Of a DNA stretch of 64,000 nt, positions 21,764-33,632 are shown one piece after another. The stretch is from Eutypa lata (lineage: Eukaryota; Ascomycota; Sordariomycetes; Xylariales; Diatrypaceae): contig JAKULF010000007.1 of assembly GCA_022661535.1 (NCBI GenBank), positions 992,001 through 1,056,000 of the forward strand, in the 5' to 3' direction. Below the pieces are notes generated by a model. That model did not search any database and was not told the origin of the DNA. It was given only the letters and a program-made list of their open reading frames with translations. Every line of letters begins with the position of its first letter. Within the stretch, counting starts at the first letter, position 1. The translations under genes were made by a program, and so were the position numbers.

Positions 21764-23296
21764 TTAATAGCGAGTAACGACTGCCCTCATCATGAAGTCG
21801 TCATCACAACTCAGGACGATATCGACAATGCCTTCAGCATTTTTTCGTGTACAGGAGCAAACGAAAATCTTGAGCTGGCAATACGGAACGCAACCGGAAC
21901 ACTCAATTTCACGACACTCGAAAATGCATGGTTCTTAAATGTATCCGATAGCCCTGCATTGGAAAGAGCATTCTTCCCTGAACTTACATATGCGCGCAAA
22001 GTCCTTGTGGACCAGGCAGAGTCTTTAACCACTGTCTTTCCCAGTCGCCTGGATAGATAACATCGAAGTGACTAGCGCACCATCGTTAAATTACTTCAAT
22101 ATGGGTATAAATACTAATGATACGACTGTCGCTTTAAATGATGTTCCCCTTTCGTATTCGTCTCCCTTGGAAAATGTCTCATCGGCGGACTCGATCGAAG
22201 TTCCGTTTTGCGAAGGATTGGAAAATCTTGGTTCTGTTTCTCACCTACAGGTTGCGGGTCAGGTTGATTATTGTTCTCTGAATTTGGATAATTTAGGAAG
22301 TGTTCAGGATATGAATCTGAGTAGTATACATAGTGTGAGGCTGGGGAAGCAATTAGCAGTGAGCAGCTCACTCTCTCTGAGTAACTGCAGCTGCCCGGGA
22401 TATTTACTCAACAATGCATTGGATAGCACTATTGACATGGGTGGAATAACAACGGTTGGAGACTCAACGAAAATTGCCAATAATTCGGATTACATTCTGT
22501 CTTTTAAGGATCTTACAACTATTTCAGGTCACCTTTCTGTCACAAACAACACGAACTGCCATTTCAACTTCAAGAATCTTCGGGAAGCTACAAGCATATC
22601 AATGCTGGATAACATCGACAGCACCCTGCCTCAATTCACTGCCTTGGAGCTGGTCGGTGACATTCATCTACGGGGTAGCATCCATTCGTGAGTACAGTCA
22701 TTTCTCTTCACCATCTACTCTTCCCGTCATCTCTACAAATGTACACTCAAAATTGATGCCGATATAGGTCAGACATCTTCCCAGCCTTAATACTCGCTAA
22801 AGGCACCGTGACAGTCGAAGCTTGGAACGACTTCGATTGCTCAAAGCTGCAATCCCAGCATAGTGATGACGTCATCAAAAATTTAGATTGTAATGGGACA
22901 TCAAGCGGCACTGTACCTAATGAGGTCGGAGAGACAAGTGCTATGGGCTTGTCTAAGGGGGCATGGGTTGGAATAGGGGTCGGGATCGCGGTTTTTGTAA
23001 TCCTCAGCGTCTCCGCGATTATATGGCTTCTACTTTACTTCCGGCGCTTACTGAAGAATACCCATGGTCGATCCGAGACTCAACGAGAGGACTCCCAGGG
23101 AGCGCCGGAGCAAACATTCCAGAACGAAGTACAACAGCTCGACGGACAGGGCATTGTGCGAGAGAAACCGGATGATCACCTGCAAGAGATGCTGGTGCCA
23201 CCGGAGGAAGTTCCGGATAGCCAGATATACGAATTGCCATCCAGTGCGGCGGTATTATCGCCCAATACTGGTACAGTGCCTGGTACGGCTATGTAA
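21764..23296 (+). pseudogene. L-domain (Ecm33/Sps2-like) membrane protein with internal frameshift
   Basis: The ectodomain resembles the leucine-rich receptor-L-like repeats of fungal Ecm33/Sps2 proteins (VVITTQDDIDNAF, then LENVSSADSIEVP, FKDLTTISGHLSV, TALELVGDIHLRG). An intron at 22688-22767 joins IHS to SDIFPALIL. A transmembrane helix follows (GIGVGIAVFVILSVSAIIW), then a ~100-residue cytoplasmic tail. The frame breaks near 22051-22060, where GATAGATAAC reads as a 4-base GATA duplication; removing the duplicate would restore a continuous L-domain (LDNIEVTSAPS). The 5' end is unresolved: the frame enters through a probable acceptor near 21764 and no signal-peptide exon was found upstream. 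The gene is either freshly broken or a sequencing error is present. A surface receptor-like role is inferred from topology. Confidence 0.62.
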
Positions 23297-23519
23297 GGAG
23301 GGCTCTATCTTATCTAGCGACATAGGACAACAACCGCGCAGATTTCAATTCATTCCTTAGATCTCTGTACTTATACGTTTTTCGATTATACTTTACTGCT
23401 ACCTACTGTTGAAATACTATTGATAAGCTGCGACAGTGCTAAATGTCATGATATATCTACTATATTGTTCCAATATTAGAAGCAATGAAGATAAAACAGC
23501 TCATATAGGAGAGCATTTA

Positions 23520-24509
23520 TCAAGACTTAACACTCGCAAGCCGAACTAAGTCCGCATCCGATAATGGGTCCTTCTCAAACCCATTGATGACCTGATCCAA
23601 CATGACCCGTGAGAGATCGACAACATTGATATTTTGTATTCCAACGATTGCCCCGACAATAGCCCCGAAAGCGGGCTTCAGGATACCGCCTGGTGCATAA
23701 ATCATGCCAGGCCGCGCGGCGGTAGCCTCGACGCCCTCATGGTCCGCTGCGAACTTCATGACTTGGTTCTCAGTCTCCCCCTGGATACGCACGCGAGGTC
23801 AGTTAAGCAGTCGGTCAGTCGATCGATTCACACCGACAAATATCTATCTTGAACAGTGCAGACAATGGGATGGGCAGATGTAGAGTTTTAAATGTATATA
23901 CGTAAGACGGTGATCAGCAAAAAGAAAGAAGGATCCCAACTCACCCTCATGAGAGCATACTCTGCAAAAAATCGTGGCGTCTTCGTCTGGTCACGCTCCG
24001 CCGTCGCGCCGCTCATGTACAAGAAGCGGAAAGGCTTGGCTGGCCCCGCTTGGTACATGGCATTGATACCGGCGAGAGTGCTGGTTTGACAGACGCGCTT
24101 GACGAGTTCGAAGTCCTGGGCTTTCGCTTTGCTCGGGGTGATGGCGACGGTCCTAACGATATCAGATAGGGGTTAGCTAGAATCAGCAATATGACACCCT
24201 CTAACACAAAAGTATGCATCCTAGGTCGACACGTGCCAAGACATATAAGAAAAGGAGAAATGGAGAATCTTACCATATGCATGCATTAGCACCAGTGAAC
24301 TCCTTCTTCACCTCGTCCGAATACTCCATGTAGTCGGATATGACAACGCTGTGGAGTTTCGATCCATCGGCTCCATCCGGCAAGTTACCCGGCACGGGGA
24401 CGGGCTTGCGCGCCACAGCAACGACGGAAGTGATCTCCTTCCGGCCCAAGCTCTGCCGGATGACTTCCTTGCCGACAAAACCCGTGGCGCCTGTAACTAT
24501 GAGCTTCAT
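23520..24509 (-). CDS. NAD(P)-binding epimerase-like protein (atypical SDR)
   Basis: Three exons, 24274-24509, 23945-24152 and 23520-23780, give 234 residues with matching phases. It begins with a Rossmann glycine motif, VTGATGFVGKEV (residues 5-16), and continues with AVARKPV and ITPSKAKA. The FLYMSGA strand holds the SDR Ser position, FFAEYALMRGETEN follows the second intron, and ARPGMIYAPGG marks the substrate side. This matches small NAD(P)H-binding epimerase or NmrA-like proteins of fungi. A classical YxxxK is not obvious; E/R residues occupy the region (YALMRGETEN). The substrate is unknown. It is convergent with the L-domain gene and shares a short upstream region with nothing obvious. 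Confidence 0.78.
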
Positions 24510-25127
24510 GGCGACAATCGTGCTATTCTATCCAATATTACCATATATTGAAAAATGAAAGAAACCAGAAACGTGAATGTCTTTTAGGCAGATGCTTACT
24601 CTATTTATTTATGAACGAACAGAATTTAGCGTAGGATGACACCTACATATGTACCTACCTACCTAGGTAAGGAGGGAAGGAAGGTAGAAACAGATATTGG
24701 CCGCTAGCGTGAGCCCAGTGTTTATCTCCAGCCCTTCAAGAATGCGCTGCAACCAAAAATAGTTCCCTGGGATGGGGACGCTTCTTAGTGGGACCCGGAA
24801 CCCGGAGATACGGACATAAGCGGTATTTATCTGCAGGCGGGCACTTAGATCTGATTGGTATAGTTGTAATAATCATTATTGTTCTGTAGGATTGGATTGG
24901 GTGTAATATTCGGGCAACCTTGAAAGGACAATACGTCATCCACTTCAGTATAACTCCTACTCTAACGCCGCCTGTCTTTTCTGACGATAAGGTGGTAGGT
25001 AGTGGGGGCAAATCCGAGTAAGGAGTAAACGAATTACGTGAGTAGATACCCCAGCACCAATTAACAACAATCGAGCCCTGCACGAACATCTTCTATCAAA
25101 CACGAGATGGGTATCCAAACCTCCAAC
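24510..25127. other. Intergenic between epimerase-like and GH76 genes
   Basis: No gene seen. It contains an ACCTACCTACCTAGGTA run near 24655, a small palindrome-like microsatellite. Confidence 0.45.
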
Positions 25128-26599
25128 TCACGATCCAAAACTTATCCAACTCATCATACCCATCGCGGATCCAATCAGCACGGCGGTGATAATCCCAGCG
25201 CCCACGCGATCCGCCACAGTAACCGGCGCGAAATAAGGGAGCAACTGACCGCTACCCAGCCCCGCGTTCGGGTCCCCGACGCTCGTGCCGCCCGTGCTAT
25301 TCGTGACGGGCGCTCCGGCGAGGGGGTGCAGCAGCGAGGAGACGGCGCCCAGAACATTCATGGTCTGGCCGGCCCCGGTCGTGCCGTCGTAGCGGCCCGA
25401 GGCCCACATGAACCCGCAGGTCCGGCCGTCGGACCCGCCCGTGCACTGCCCCACCGCGGCCTGGGCCGACGTCTGGAGTATGGGCAGGAGCACGTCGGCC
25501 GTGAAGGGCGCCAGCTGCGCCGTCTGCGTCATCCACCGGTGGTCGTAGCCCTTGAAGCTGAGCATGTCCGTCGTGCAGCTCTGGTGCTGCTCGCAGGAGG
25601 CCTCGAGTGCGATGCCGTCCGGGAAGAACCAGTGCAGCGTGTTGTTGACGAGGCCGCGGACCCGCTCCTCCCACGCCGCTGCCGCTGCAGTGCTGTTACT
25701 GTTTGTGCTCGTGTAGTTGTACATGTGCGCGGCTCCTAATAGGTACACGGCGTTGTTGTACGAGAACTGCGCCCGGTTGATGTCCGTGCAGTTGAACTGC
25801 ACGTGCGCGCCGTCGTAGATGTTGTAGTCGTCGTCGATGAACCCGACGCCCCGCACCCACTCCCACGTCTTCTCGGCCCAGTCCGCGTACGTCTGGTTGT
25901 CGAGGTAGCGGGCGAGTCGCGCCCCCAGGTTGAAGAAGCAGCCGTTCGCGATGGAATTCTTGTAGTCGTAGCCGTTATTCGAGAGCGGGATCTGCCAGCG
26001 CAGGCCGCCGCCGCAGGTGTCGTCGTGGCGGCTCGGGTCGGCCTGCGTGTTGAAGACGGCCTGCGCCAGCGCCAACCACTGCGGCTGGTCGGCCGGAGGG
26101 TCCGGGAAGTTCTCCTCCGCCGCCTGCATCGCCGACATCGCCCAGAAGGCCTGGTCGTCGTTGCCCAGGGAGGCTGTGTAGTTCGGGGGCATGTAGTCCT
26201 GGTCGGGGCCGACTTGGTGCAGCATCGCTTGCGCTATCTCATCGTTGTAGGAGTCGTCGCCCGTGTAGTGCCAGTAGTCGATCATGGCTCCCCACATGGC
26301 GCCCCCTTCCCACCAGTAATAGTCGCCGGCCGGAGGAGGGCCTGGTAACACCCCCGGAATCTGCCCGGATTCGTTGCCATGGTAGAATTTCATTAAATCG
26401 TACGCAAGGGTCTTGGCGGAGGATCTGATCGCATCTGATGTTGTGATCACTTGTTAGCAATCATACACACATGAGGAGCATTTCGTTACTTAAGCGCAGC
26501 GTAATGTAACTCACCGTCGGAGTCGAGCGAGAACGGGCTGTTCTGCGCGGATATTGCGCTCGGAAGCACGGCAAGAACGGATAGCACTACCAGAGCCAT
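25128..26599 (-). CDS. GPI-type GH76 endo-alpha-1,6-mannanase (Dfg5/Dcw1 family)
   Basis: Two exons, 26515-26599 and 25128-26434, give 463 residues. Exon 1 encodes the signal peptide (MALVVLSVLAVLPSAISA), and the splice rejoins LDSD|DAIRSSAKTLA, a conserved opening of this family. GH76 marks are YYWWEGGAMWGAMIDYW, the catalytic Asp pair in LGNDDQAFWAMSAM, CGGGLRWQI and NSIANGCFFNLGARLA. The C terminus is hydrophobic (GAGIITAVLIGSAMGM) after a small-residue stretch, as for GPI anchoring. Family members act at the plasma membrane or wall and are thought to cleave the GPI-glycan to crosslink mannoproteins to glucan. Very high GC at third positions separates it from its AT-rich flanks. Confidence 0.92.
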
Positions 26600-27464
26600 G
26601 CTTCTCGGAATGCTCGGAAACGCAAATGCAAACGGGCTCCAGGTGCACGCAGAATCTGGAATGGGTACATGCTAAATGAAGACGACGTTTAATGGCTCAA
26701 AAGAAAAATCGACAGAAAAGGACGACGGGATAAAGGTGACTGCGGCATAATATCAATTACTTTTGGTCTCTGACACGGGGCGCATTGGGATGGATGGATA
26801 CGTACTTCATTTACGCGAGGTCACGAAGGACCAGATCGCGCAAGGTGGGGGATGGGGTCACTTGGTTGCTTTGCGCGCCGATATGATAAGAAGGGCGAGC
26901 GAGGGGGGGTAAGCAATCACTGATTGAGGTGACGTTAAGGTGTAGTGAATGACGGTTCAAATGGTGGATTTGGCTTACGGCGCAAGTAATACCCTACTAT
27001 TGGTCACACTTCACCACGGTTTATCTACAGAGCTGCGAGATTGGAGCTCCAAACGACGACCGTGATGAGGGGTTGCACTGCATTAGCGAACATGTATGTT
27101 CTATGGCCCATTGCAGCGTTTTAGAAAGCTTGTACCTCCGGGAAGAGAAGGATCAATGGAATTGTTGAATGGAAATGATGTGTTGGTGACACTTGACAGA
27201 TTTCGGGTAGATATTACCGAAAGTCTAGGTAACTTCAATGTCATCTGACTTATTAAATGCAACTGCCTACGTCCTTTTATCTATGTGACTTTGAACCAAT
27301 CTAGCAGCTTCACCCCGTCACTTCACCAATTCTATACCTTCACAATAGTCCCGCATGTACGGCTGATTAACTGAATGTTTTGTATAATATTTATATTTAT
27401 TATTCAAATCTCATAACAGTGCGACGTTTCTCCATTCACTGATGACATCAAGATAGATATCACC
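26600..27464. other. Intergenic between GH76 promoter and kinase-like gene B
   Basis: No gene found. It should carry the GH76 promoter (reading left) and, at its left end, nothing but 3' flank of the kinase-like gene. Confidence 0.45.
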
Positions 27465-28777
27465 TTATTTGTTGCTAAGAAAGATTTGTGCAAGGTTGTG
27501 CAGTGGGCTTGCGCCTGCACCCACAGGTTGTGGCCATGGAATAACGGCTAGACGGGCGGCCAGAATATTAGATAATTCTTCTAGTGTTGGCCGGTATTCT
27601 GGCAAGGGGGCCAGGCAGCGAGCTACTAGCGTCCGGATCTCAGGATCTAGCCAGCCCACGAAGTCTTGTGTGATTCTCCTCCGAGCTTCGGTAAGTGTAA
27701 GGGGGTCTGGTTCTCTACTAATAACCCTGACCATCATCTATACTCTCGTTAGTCACATTGTTATGCCATTCTTTACAAGACATCCATTATTCATACTGCA
27801 CCAATTGAACGTATGTTGTGCTCGATACCATCGTTCCGGTTCGTACGTTTTCTAGAGCTACATTTAGTAATATATCCATGTATATGCCTAGGTACTACTT
27901 ACGGATGTATATCCTTAAACCTCCAACGATCTGTATAATCATCATTTTCTTTCCGGTAGTCTTCGTCTCTATAGATGTCATTTAAGTCCGGATCGTCTCG
28001 ATCACCCCCTAATCCACTTCTACCAAAGTCGATAAGCTTTAGGATAGGGAAAATGTGGTGTTCAGTGCCGCGTGGGTCAAAATCCCCGAATACGACTATG
28101 CTGCTTTAGTAAAGCTATATTCGCAAACAAAATTTGCTTCAGCATGGAGACTCGACGTACAGTTTCCAGGATACATGTCGCGATGGGCTAGAGTAGACGC
28201 CCCAGCATCCTGTTGCTGTGGTATGCTACCACGGTTATAAGCCATATCGAGACAGGCGCGAACCACTGGCCGGAATTAGATCATCGTTGTGCTTGAGAAT
28301 ATAGCTCCTCATATATTGACGGTACTCACTACAAAGAAAGACCGAAAGAATAAAAGCGTGCGGCAATGGTTCGCTTCCCTGAATGTCTTCCAAGAACGAC
28401 ATCAACGTCCCGTTCTGCAAATACTCCATGATAACATAAGGCCCCAATCTGCTATCAGTAACCGACTGGCGCGTCGTACCATCATTGCTGACAACTGCGA
28501 TTAACTGCACAATGTGCGAGCAGTTCCGGAGGATCTAATTATATGTCTCAGCATAACATAACGCTAGGCATCGCGGGTATTATCTTCCACCTACGGTAAG
28601 CCAATAAATCTCTTTAAGTATGTCGAGGTTTCTCGCGGCTCCAATCGGCATCTTTACAGCAAATCTTCGTTGCGTACCATCTTCACGTGTCTCTTTAAAC
28701 CGGAACGCCTGACCGCTTGCGCCGTCCCCGATCCTCTTTTCATACTGAACTCGCGGTCCTTCTCCGAAAAGGTCCAT
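27465..28777 (-). CDS. Protein-kinase-like gene B, paired with HET gene B
   Basis: Six exons: 28595-28777, 28330-28534, 28161-28265, 27903-28095, 27797-27857 and 27465-27737. Every phase matches and the total is 339 residues. Landmarks: glycine loop GDGASGQAF, beta-3 Lys in FAVKM, alpha-C Glu in LKEIYWL, hinge YVIMEYLQNGTL, catalytic loop HRDMYPGN (the intron falls inside the Asn-containing loop), metal-binding LIDFGRSG, IRSIGA before the last helices, and the C-lobe Arg in CLAPLPEYRPTLEEL. Unlike gene A, it keeps an intact glycine loop and an activation segment of normal length. Two introns coincide with those of gene A in position and phase (after FLC, phase 1, and before MMV, phase 0). It starts 442 bases downstream of HET gene B. 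Confidence 0.85.
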
Positions 28778-29219
28778 CGTCTCGTTTGTAGCTGCCGCAA
28801 AGTCTCCTAATCCCCCGCTGTCGCTGTCTTATCTTAAAAATCGACACCCCTTCTCAAGGGCCTCTCACAAAGTTAGGCAACAACAGTATTGCTAACGTCA
28901 TTGTCTGCATCACAAAGCCTCTTTACCCTCTCGTTTAGCCAATTCCGGGACTACGAAGGCCTATTCTTAGTAACACGAGAAGAACAAAGACCTTAAATGA
29001 AATGGTTAGACCTCATAGCTCTAAAATCACTCGCCACGATTAATGCAGATTATTAGTCCTTGTAGGTGATATTAAGCGAGACTTGTTATCTATTATTGCA
29101 AGATCCGAACCAGACCGCTTGATTTTCAGGCCATCCTTTATCCGGTGACACATAATAGCATGTATTCTCTGATACCCTAGCGACACTTGTATTTCAGAAT
29201 TATAGAAGCTTCGAGATTG
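28778..29219. other. Spacer between HET gene B and kinase-like gene B
   Basis: 442 bases between two minus-strand genes, with no coding signal. The length is close to that of the spacer in the other HET-kinase pair. Confidence 0.5.
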
Positions 29220-31173
29220 CTATCCCCTACTCCCCAGCCACTTGCAGAGGTGTTTATACCGAATCTCAGGCTGATCAGAACTCGTCTCGTATAATTGCCG
29301 CTCTTCAAGCGACAATACCCTAATGCGCACTGGAACCTTGATTGCACCATTGCCTAGATCTACGTGAGGCTCCAACATAGCCATCCATTCGTCCGACACG
29401 TCAAAAGAAGGACCAGGAGGGCTCGATTGTGTGATATTCCATCTCTCAGTTGATGGCATCTCTAACACATCCTTCGGTTCCTGAGTATAAACTTTACAAA
29501 TGCTTTTCATCAACCCTTCCTCATACGGGGGAAACCGACGTGTGTAGATTTTAATGAAGGCTCGTTGCGAGCCGTGTGTCACCTCGATGGAGGTAGTGAA
29601 ATACTGGAACTCTCTTCCGGGCATCCAGCTTCTAGAGGGCAGCTTCTGATGGCAGACGGTACATATACCTTGGTCGCCCGGGTCTAATTTGTCTTTCAAG
29701 CTCACGAACTGGTACACAGCTGCCCCTCTCGGTCGAAATAGCGCGAGCAGTGTCCAAGAATGTGGGCCATGTCTTCTCTCACATGCGAGGCCTGAGCTTG
29801 TCCAAAAGCTGTTTCGATTATCATGCCTGATTCGAGGAACATGAATCTTTTCCAACCGTGGGATTATAACTTCTCCTGGAAAATCTAATGATAGAGAGAA
29901 TGAAGTATCAGAGCCTAGGGAAATGGGGAGAACCGTGGATGGTCGTAGACATCTTTCGTAGAGGACATCGTTAGCAACATCGATTGTCTTTCGTAATGGG
30001 AGGTACAATCGACCATGATCACCCTGCTGTTCTAGACGGCAGCTCAGCATACATAGAACATATTCATTATCGAGAGTGCTGGACCTAAAGACTGGCAATC
30101 TTAGAGAAAGACCAAAGTTGGTGAGGTTATATATGGTGTTTGTGATACTTCCTGTTACGTTCGGACAGATAACAACGTCCCCTGCGTTGGAAAATGCCGA
30201 GGGAGACGGTGCAATGATATTGATGTCCCCTTCTCGACGCAAGGTAGAAAGGCCTGTACAATCCCAGGCAAATATAGACTGGTCGGTAGAAACTTTCATG
30301 ATTTCCTCTTGTAGTCGTGTGAAGGCTTTACTGCCTTCCCCATATAACAGAGGCATGTTGATATTGAATATCCCCAGCAGACAGTACGCCATATCCTCGA
30401 TGCGCGTCGTTTGCCTTGAATAAGCCCAGAACATGCGCTTTGCAATGCTTGCCTTTGTGTACCCTGTCGTATCAATGAGATACGACAATGGAATGCGAGT
30501 AATTGAAGAAATCTTTCCAGTGAATGCATAGTCCCCATATATACCCGACAAATAGGTATTAACTTCCGGATTTTTATCCGAGGGCAGTATTGTTTCTTTA
30601 ATAATTTCACCAATCTTCTGCCACTCTTGTGAGAAGAAAAATAGATACCGAGGTGCTAGAAGTTCTTGGAGGGTCCATCCCCGGGTGAACCAGCGGGAGT
30701 TTTCAAGAGAGTCAATAGCTGGAGGGAAGGAGGAACCCTCACAGGCCCAGAGTGGCGCCAAGGTGATGTGGACATCTAAGAGGTAAACGTAGCAGATGGC
30801 GGACTCTGCATACCATGCAAACATTGAGTTGATAGCCTCCGATAGTTCGGCGCTACTGCTCTTGTCGATACAGACTGTATCAGCCCAGAGGTAATCGTAG
30901 CCATCCTTCCTGGCTTGCTCACACGCATTTTTGATCTTTAGGAACCCAGCCCTTTCGATAATTGCATCTAGACTATTTGGCCACTCAGAGTATGTGACTT
31001 CTCCGTCTCCCCATGTATGAGACCTATTCATCGGATACGTGTCAGTATGGCTTCCGTATATCATGTAAACATAGTTGACACAGAACAATAGATACTGACA
31101 AGATAGCGTAAGATGGGACAGAGCTACTGAAGTATTCATGCAGTTTACCGGTTTCCGTATGGATGAGACGCAT
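29220..31173 (-). CDS. HET-domain protein B (heterokaryon incompatibility)
   Basis: Two exons, 31100-31173 and 29220-31023, give 625 residues. The start MRLIHTETGKL matches the HET family opening (compare MRLLHTKTL in gene A). The intron splits the first motif, YAIL|SHTWGDGEVTY; donor GTCAGT is weak but restores frame and motif exactly. Further motifs are LWADTVCIDKSSSAELSEA, MFAWYAES, RGWTLQELLAP, ITRIP, RMFWAYSRQTTRIEDMAYCL, and NINMPLLYGEG..AFTRLQEEI. The C-terminal region is longer than in gene A and has a possible Cys pair (ICTVCHQK). It has no NACHT or repeat domain. An apparent longer open frame starting at 31139 is an artefact of reading through the intron. Confidence 0.92.
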
Positions 31174-32233
31174 GGTGTTGGTTAGAAGAAGTGAAATGAA
31201 ACATAAGCAGCTGTGAGTAGTAGGTAACGGGTTAGCTAGTAATTGATACAGCTGTTCCAAAAGGGCTACATTAGGCACTTGTCGCAGTAGCTTTATTGCT
31301 ACTTAATCATGGGCAGGGGCATCTGTATGAGAGAATAATAAAGAACATTAAAATATCTTCACTTCCGTCAGACATTGGCTGTCTATAGGACAACTAAAAA
31401 GTGCTTACATCTAGCGTATTATAGTATACTTAAGTAGATAAGTGATCGGACCAAAGAAAGGCCGACTCCTTAAGTGGATTATAAGATAAACCACTGCAAT
31501 CCAACCCAATGCACGCTATGCACAACTAACCTATAAGGAATTGATAATGTCAGGAAGTTGATGAAATAAAATAGCTTCATTCTTCAACTGAAAAGCTCCA
31601 ACAGGTAGGTGGACCATTTGTCAAATATAAGGGGCCATTGTAGATTCTATTATTCCGGTCTAAGTTGCGCATTTAGAACTTACTGCTCCTTTGACGTAAG
31701 CGGCAGACGCTCCTTAATACCAGTCCGAGAACCACCGACAAGTACGAAGTAGATTCACTGAACACTTTATTTTTTTCGGAAGGAGGTACCATTGGAGCGA
31801 AAGCGAAGGATTATTTTATCAACTTTTCTCCTCGTTAAAAGATTTCTAAAAGGTGAATTCATAAATAAAAAAGTGCTGCTACTTAACTACTACGGCTACG
31901 TTGTGAATAGCTTCAAATGTGGTGATGCAGCTGGTGACAGGTAATGACCAGCTGTATTGGTGGGACACAACACAAATAACAAAAAGTGTAGCATCAAACC
32001 AATGAGTGCCATGGCAGCATGGGTAGGTAGATTTCCCAGCATATCCAACCGTTACATTCGGTTTATACCGGGCGTTCTCTGCAGCCTGCATAGTACCTAT
32101 GTAGTACCTACCACCTGTGTATTTGCTTAAGTATGTGTTAATCCCAGATGAAGTCGCCTGAAACAGAAGCATCTAATTTATAGCCCTACCTTATCCCTAT
32201 CGCTCTAAAGCTATCTACATACGACGGGGCAAA
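31174..32233. other. Divergent intergenic region, HET gene B / monooxygenase
   Basis: AT-rich, no gene. It serves as promoter for both flanking genes. The stretch 31400-31700 holds only short frames. Confidence 0.45.
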
Positions 32234-33632
32234 ATGGCCAACAATCCTGTTCCTATACGTATCGCTATAATTGGAGGGGGGCTCGCCGGGGTCACTCTTG
32301 CGAATGCCCTCATCCAAATTCCGCACCTTGATATACAAGTCTACGAGTCCGCGCCAAGCTTTTCAGAGCGCGGTGCTGCCCTTGCACTTGGGACGAATGC
32401 TCAGCAAGCGCTAGAAGAGATACTCCCGACTGGCAAAGGAGGGATTTTCAAAAGGGCCGGAGCGGTCCCTATCAACTCCGCCCGCAGCATCGTGGTATGT
32501 TATAGAATCGGACTGTTTCAATCGTCCGTACTCTCGCGCTAACATAGAGCACGAAAGGGATCCGGGCCTCATGCAGGCGAAACTATTTTGGATCTTTCGG
32601 GCGAGGATCCAGGCATAATAGTTCATCGCGCCTCTCTTCTCCGCGAACTGGTTGCGACCTTGCCACAGAGCTCTTTGCATACGGACAAGAAGCTTGTTTC
32701 CGTTGACGTTAGGCCTGACACCGGCGATGCGCCTGCTGCAAAAGCCCTCCAGATAGTCTTCGAAGACGGCACCATCGATGAAGCCGACGCAGTGACTGGC
32801 GCTGATGGTGTTTTCGGCCTTGTGCGTTCCCATGTTCTCCAAGGCGAGGCCGAAAAGCACCCGGCATCTCCCGCGGGGTTTTGGGATAGTAGACTCCTGA
32901 TTCCTATCGAGAAAGCTCGCCACCTATTTGGGGAAACGTCATTCGACGCCGACCGGCAGACTGGATGGGTTGGCGATAGCGCGTTCCTCATGCTTGATGC
33001 TCTCGAAAATGGCACTGTCGTACAATGCATCGTATCCGCCATCGAACAACCTTCTCCCATGCACGATAGAAAACGTGAGGTGGCCGTGGAGACTTTGACC
33101 CAAACCCTCGCCAGCTGGCACGATAATCCAATTGCCAAGGGGATGATAGAGGTGACTAGGTTCTATTATTGTTACATAACGATAAATGCTAATGATGTTT
33201 CTACAGCTTTGCCGCGAACAAGGCGGTTTCAAGGGATACTCCCAGTGGGAGCATAAGTCGACCCCGATGTACGCGAATGGCCACGTTTGTGTTCTCGGCG
33301 ACGCTGCACATGCCACGACACCATGGCAAGGCTCGGGTGCGGCCATGGCTTTCGAAGACGTCATGATACTTCAAGAACTACTAGGCAGTGTCACATCACC
33401 TCGAGACATCTCGGCAGCGTTCAAGACGTATGATGTTCTCCGACGGCCGCGATGCCAACGAGTCATCGATTCAAGCCGTGAGGTCGGCCGGATATTCTGT
33501 GGGCAGAGTGGTTTGGTACCAGGCGAACTTCGTGAGCTGCTGGCTCCCAAGTGGGATTTCATATTTTCACTAGACATGAACGCGCACAAGAGGGAAGCCC
33601 TTCAAAGGTTTCGGGAGATGCAACAAGATTGA
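32234..33632 (+). CDS. FAD-dependent monooxygenase, salicylate-hydroxylase-like
   Basis: Three exons, 32234-32494, 32558-33151 and 33207-33632, give 426 residues with phase-0 junctions. The acceptor at GAAAG before 32558 was chosen because it yields the family motif SIVGSGPHAGE. FAD-binding marks are IRIAIIGGGLAGVTLA (GxGxxG), a Glu-containing VYESAP at the end of beta-2, GADGVFGLVR (the DG motif), and VLGDAAHATTPWQGSGAAMA (GD motif). The family hydroxylates aromatic or polyketide substrates with NAD(P)H and O2. No secondary-metabolite backbone gene is nearby, so a catabolic role or standalone detoxification is as likely as biosynthesis. The length is typical. Confidence 0.88.

Noticed and set aside
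25803..26348. 181-codon plus-strand open frame
   Set aside because: Antisense shadow of the GC-rich GH76 gene, composed mostly of Val/Arg.
31042..31139. Alternative start of HET gene B at 31139
   Set aside because: That frame reads through an intron; the spliced start at 31173 restores the family opening MRLIHTETG and the SHTWG motif.
32411..33138. Two 170-codon minus-strand open frames
   Set aside because: Antisense to the FAD monooxygenase exons, without domains.
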